8,288 nucleotides of DNA from Mycobacterium sp. (lineage in GTDB: Bacteria > Actinomycetota > Actinomycetes > Mycobacteriales > Mycobacteriaceae): NCBI GenBank assembly GCA_023264755.1, contig JAHFVB010000091.1, forward strand, positions 1-8,288. The letters run 5' to 3'. Shown here piece after piece: positions 5,223 through 8,288 of this stretch (positions are counted from its first letter, which is position 1; every line of letters begins with the position of its first letter). The notes under the pieces are model-generated. The model did not search any database. It was given only the letters and a program-made list of their open reading frames with translations, and was not told where the DNA came from. A program made the position numbers and the translations under genes.

Positions 5223-6595
5223 CTCTGGTGGGCTTCTTCCCAGGCGCCGTAGCCGCCCAGGATGTCACTGACGTCGGTGAATCCGTGGTAGCGCAGCAGG
5301 CTGGCCGCGACCGACGACCGATAGCCGCCCGCGCAGTAGACGACCGTCGGCTTGCTCGGGTCGAGTTCGCCCAGTCGGGTGGGCAGTTGGCCCACGGGGA
5401 TGGGGATCGCGTTCGGGATGGTGCCGGCCTCGACCTCGCCCGGGTTGCGGACGTCGACGATCTGCAGCTCGGCGAGCTGAGCCGCCCGCTCGTCGAAGGC
5501 CTTGGCCGTCAGGCGCGAGGCGACCTCGACGTCGTCCTGGTGGGTGAACATCACTTGGAACGGCTCGGCCACGTATCCGACCACTCGGTCGAATCCGATC
5601 CGGGCCAGTCGGTTCTTGCCTTCGAGCTCTTGGCCGGGCTCGGTGAAGAGCACGACGTCGACGTCATGCGGCAGCACCGAACCGGCGAACTCGGCGTAGC
5701 GGCCTTGGAGCCCGATGTTGATGGCGCCGCGCAGGTGACCCAGGGCGAACTCCTCCGGAGTGCGGCCATCGACCAGCATGGCGCCACCGTTCATGGCCGC
5801 CCGGACCTGGGCGTAGCTCATCGCCTCCGGCATCTTGGCCTCGTCGAGCAGTTCGCGGTCCTTGCGGTTGAGGATCGCGTCGTAGACGAAGTAGCCCGGG
5901 GCGGGCGGCTGACCCTCGGTGACGAGGTTCATGAACGTCGCCTTGTCCGGGGCCCGCAGCGCGTAGTTCGTCGCCTTCTGGTCGCCGATCGTCGACCACA
6001 GGTCGGTCGACAGATTCTTGCCACAGGCCGAGCCGGCCCCGTGCGCGGGGTAGACCCGAGTCGCGTCCGGCAGCGTCATCAACTTGTCGTGCAGTGAGTC
6101 ATACAGCTTGTCGGCCAGTTCTTCGCGCGTGAAGCCGATGGAGGCCAACAGGTCGGGTCGGCCCACGTCGCCGATGAACAACGTGTCACCCGTCATCACG
6201 CCGTAGGGCACCTGGTCGTCGGCGTGCTCGTAGACCACGACGCTCATCGACTCGGGCGTGTGCCCCGGGGTGTGGCGGAACTCGAGCGTCACCTCGCCCA
6301 GCGAATAGCGTTGTCCGTCGGCCATGCCCATGGACTCGAACTCGGTTTCGGCGACCGAGGAGTACACGATCTTGGCTCCGGTGGCCTTGGCCAGTTCGAG
6401 GTGGCCGGACAGGAAGTCGGCGTGAAAGTGCGTCTCGATGACGAGCTCGATGTGCAGCCCGAGCCGCTCGGCGTCGGTCACGTATTCGGCGACGTCGCGT
6501 TGCGGATCGACGACGACCGCGCGACCAGTGGTTTCGTCACCGATCAGGTACGACGCGTGGGAAAGGCAATCCAAGTAGTACTGCTGGAGGATCAT
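5216..6595 (-). CDS. cstB: Persulfide dioxygenase-rhodanese fusion (CstB/Blh type)
   Basis: A 459-residue cytoplasmic enzyme that oxidises persulfides to sulfite with O2 and transfers sulfane sulfur. Residues 1-230 form the metallo-beta-lactamase domain: THFHADFLSG (H56, H58, D60), HTPGHTPES (H112) and GDTLFIGDVGRPDL (D137) provide the mononuclear-iron ligands of the ETHE1-like persulfide dioxygenases. C191 sits in the AHGAGSACGK loop. Residues 255-345 are a rhodanese fold with no cysteine at the active-site loop (FTEPGQE), a pseudo-rhodanese. Residues 370-459 are an active-type rhodanese with C421 in YCAGGYRSS. This order, dioxygenase, pseudo-rhodanese, rhodanese, is that of S. aureus CstB. 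The ATG at 6595 is chosen because the longer reading from 6640 would begin inside operator site 2. The ribosome site is weak (AGAGAAAG). It is the first gene of the operon with SQR. Confidence 0.95.
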   Translation of the reverse strand: MILQQYYLDCLSHASYLIGDETTGRAVVVDPQRDVAEYVTDAERLGLHIELVIETHFHADFLSGHLELAKATGAKIVYSSVAETEFESMGMADGQRYSLGEVTLEFRHTPGHTPESMSVVVYEHADDQVPYGVMTGDTLFIGDVGRPDLLASIGFTREELADKLYDSLHDKLMTLPDATRVYPAHGAGSACGKNLSTDLWSTIGDQKATNYALRAPDKATFMNLVTEGQPPAPGYFVYDAILNRKDRELLDEAKMPEAMSYAQVRAAMNGGAMLVDGRTPEEFALGHLRGAINIGLQGRYAEFAGSVLPHDVDVVLFTEPGQELEGKNRLARIGFDRVVGYVAEPFQVMFTHQDDVEVASRLTAKAFDERAAQLAELQIVDVRNPGEVEAGTIPNAIPIPVGQLPTRLGELDPSKPTVVYCAGGYRSSVAASLLRYHGFTDVSDILGGYGAWEEAHQSV

Positions 6596-6638
6596 CGACG
6601 TCTGCTTTCTCTTGAAGCCGTGGCAAAGCCTTCGTGGC

Positions 6639-6658
6639 ATATACCCCTACGGGTATAT
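6639..6658. promoter_or_regulatory. CstR-type operator at the dioxygenase-SQR promoter (site 2)
   Basis: The core ATACCC-CTAC-GGGTAT (6641-6656) extends to a perfect eight-base inverted repeat with a four-base centre, the longest palindrome of the five sites. On the minus strand TTGATA (6661-6656), one base from TTGACA, runs into it from the upstream side, so the operator covers the promoter spacer of the dioxygenase gene. A convincing -10 is not evident; TATATG within the site is the best candidate. It lies 43 bases before the ATG at 6595. Confidence 0.82.
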
Positions 6659-6689
6659 CAAGTGCCGTTCGCGGGATCTTATTCCGATG

Positions 6690-6720
6690 TTGACAATACC
6701 CATAGGGGTATGGATACCAT
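6690..6720 (+). promoter_or_regulatory. tauE promoter with the operator in its spacer
   Basis: TTGACA at 6690-6695 is a consensus -35. TACCAT at 6715-6720 fits the TANNNT -10, with a 19-base spacer. The 16-bp operator site 3 fills 6696-6711 between them. Transcription would start near 6727, giving a leader of about 75 bases. Confidence 0.62.
6696..6711. promoter_or_regulatory. CstR-type operator in the tauE promoter (site 3)
   Basis: ATACCC-ATAG-GGGTAT is a perfect 6+4+6 inverted repeat directly after the TTGACA -35 hexamer. A repressor here would exclude RNA polymerase from the tauE promoter. Its centre is 55 bases from site 2 and 36 from site 4. Confidence 0.82.
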
Positions 6721-6731
6721 CGTGTCATAAC

Positions 6732-6747
6732 ATACCCCCGTCGGTAT
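6732..6747. promoter_or_regulatory. Secondary CstR-type operator downstream of the tauE start site (site 4)
   Basis: ATACCC-CCGT-CGGTAT keeps the 16-base frame with one mismatch in the right arm. It lies just after the predicted tauE transcription start, where a bound tetramer could act as a roadblock or bind co-operatively with site 3. Confidence 0.62.
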
Positions 6748-6801
6748 CGAAGGCATAGTGTCCTTAGTCACCGCCGGGCCTGCCGGAAGGAGTCTGGCAC
6801 C

Positions 6802-8021
<1,220 letters not shown>

Positions 8022-8060
8022 CGCCTCGCCCAACTCGTGGCCGGCCAGACGCCCAGCCCG

Positions 8061-8288
8061 TCACTGCTCGCTGTTCGACCGTCCGCTGGCCCCGTCGATG
8101 AAGTCGCTGAGTGCCCGGTCCCAGTCGGCAAGCCGGCCCCGGTCCAACCAGCGCCGAAGCAACGCCCACGTACCGACGAGCGTCGCCACCACGGAAAGCC
8201 AGAGCAATCCGGCGGCGCTAACGGCATATTCGGCGGCCGCGCTGGCCGGCAGCGGCGCCGCGACTTGATCGCCGCGTTCGTCGACCCA
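8061..8288 (-). CDS. Rv1733c-like membrane protein, C-terminal fragment (5' end outside window)
   Basis: A minus-strand frame open from the window edge to a TGA at 8063-8061 encodes 75 residues beginning WVDERGDQV. It contains a hydrophobic segment of about 20 residues (ending TLVGTWALL), then RRWLDRGRLADWDRAL and a short polar tail. This WVD, Ala-rich, transmembrane, R-x-LDR-x-RLA-x-W arrangement resembles the C-terminus of the conserved mycobacterial Rv1733c family of two-helix membrane proteins, whose function is not settled. The start is outside the window. It converges on cstR with 39 bases between stops. No regulatory link to the sulfide genes can be seen. The assignment rests on recalled family pattern only; a generic membrane protein is the alternative. 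Confidence 0.65.
   Translation of the reverse strand, partial: WVDERGDQVAAPLPASAAAEYAVSAAGLLWLSVVATLVGTWALLRRWLDRGRLADWDRALSDFIDGASGRSNSEQ

Noticed and set aside
4811..6097. Long plus-strand open frame of 428 codons opposite the dioxygenase and SQR genes
   Set aside because: It is antisense to two genes with clear catalytic motifs. Its composition (Asp, Val, Arg, Gly-rich, no recognisable domain) is that of a GC-rich shadow frame, and it lacks a ribosome site.
6596..6640. Upstream ATG at 6640 for the dioxygenase, adding 15 residues
   Set aside because: It lies inside operator site 2 and would be upstream of any promoter that site controls. The added residues are basic and unlike the family N-terminus, which begins at MILQQYYLD.

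Overview
The window reads as high-GC actinobacterial chromosome, most likely from Mycobacterium or Mycolicibacterium. The reasons are an MmpL transporter with a proline-rich tail at the left edge, a C-terminal fragment resembling the mycobacterial Rv1733c membrane-protein family at the right edge, and TANNNT-type -10 elements. The genus call is inference from gene content; no rRNA or other species marker is present.

Layout, left to right: (1) 1-1095, the 3' part of an mmpL gene; (2) 1234-1566, a single-domain rhodanese behind a perfect 16-bp inverted repeat; (3) 1613-2233 on the minus strand, a DsbA/FrnE-like thioredoxin-fold protein; (4) 2386-3080, two overlapping genes for small DUF202 (YidH-like) membrane proteins; (5) 6595 down to 3139 on the minus strand, a gene run for a persulfide dioxygenase-rhodanese fusion, a sulfide:quinone oxidoreductase (SQR), a thioredoxin and an AhpD-like protein; (6) 6596-6801, a divergent control region with three copies of the inverted repeat; (7) 6802-8021 on the plus strand, a TauE/SafE sulfite exporter, then a further operator and a CsoR-family repressor of CstR type; (8) 8061-8288 on the minus strand, the end of an Rv1733c-like gene. 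No stretch of more than 300 bases lacks a gene.

The main system is a sulfide/persulfide detoxification regulon. SQR would oxidise H2S to a low-molecular-weight persulfide while feeding electrons to the quinone pool. The dioxygenase would oxidise the persulfide to sulfite, and its rhodanese domain and the separate rhodanese would move sulfane sulfur between carriers. TauE would export sulfite, and the thioredoxin and AhpD-like protein could return sulfur-modified thiols to the reduced state. The repressor keeps the two sensor cysteines of its family (C35, C64) but has glycine where copper-sensing CsoR proteins have a ligand histidine, as expected for a persulfide sensor. Five sites sharing ATACCC-N4-GGGTAT (three perfect, two with one mismatch) lie upstream of the rhodanese, between the divergent dioxygenase and tauE genes, and upstream of the repressor. 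None lies at the DsbA/DUF202 promoters. The gene set parallels the Staphylococcus aureus cst operon, but here it is split into four transcription units.

Oddities include an SQR gene with no ATG, GTG or TTG that would preserve its FAD-binding N-terminus (an ATT or ATC behind a strong Shine-Dalgarno sequence is the best candidate), and a perfect 13-bp tandem duplication across the dioxygenase stop codon.
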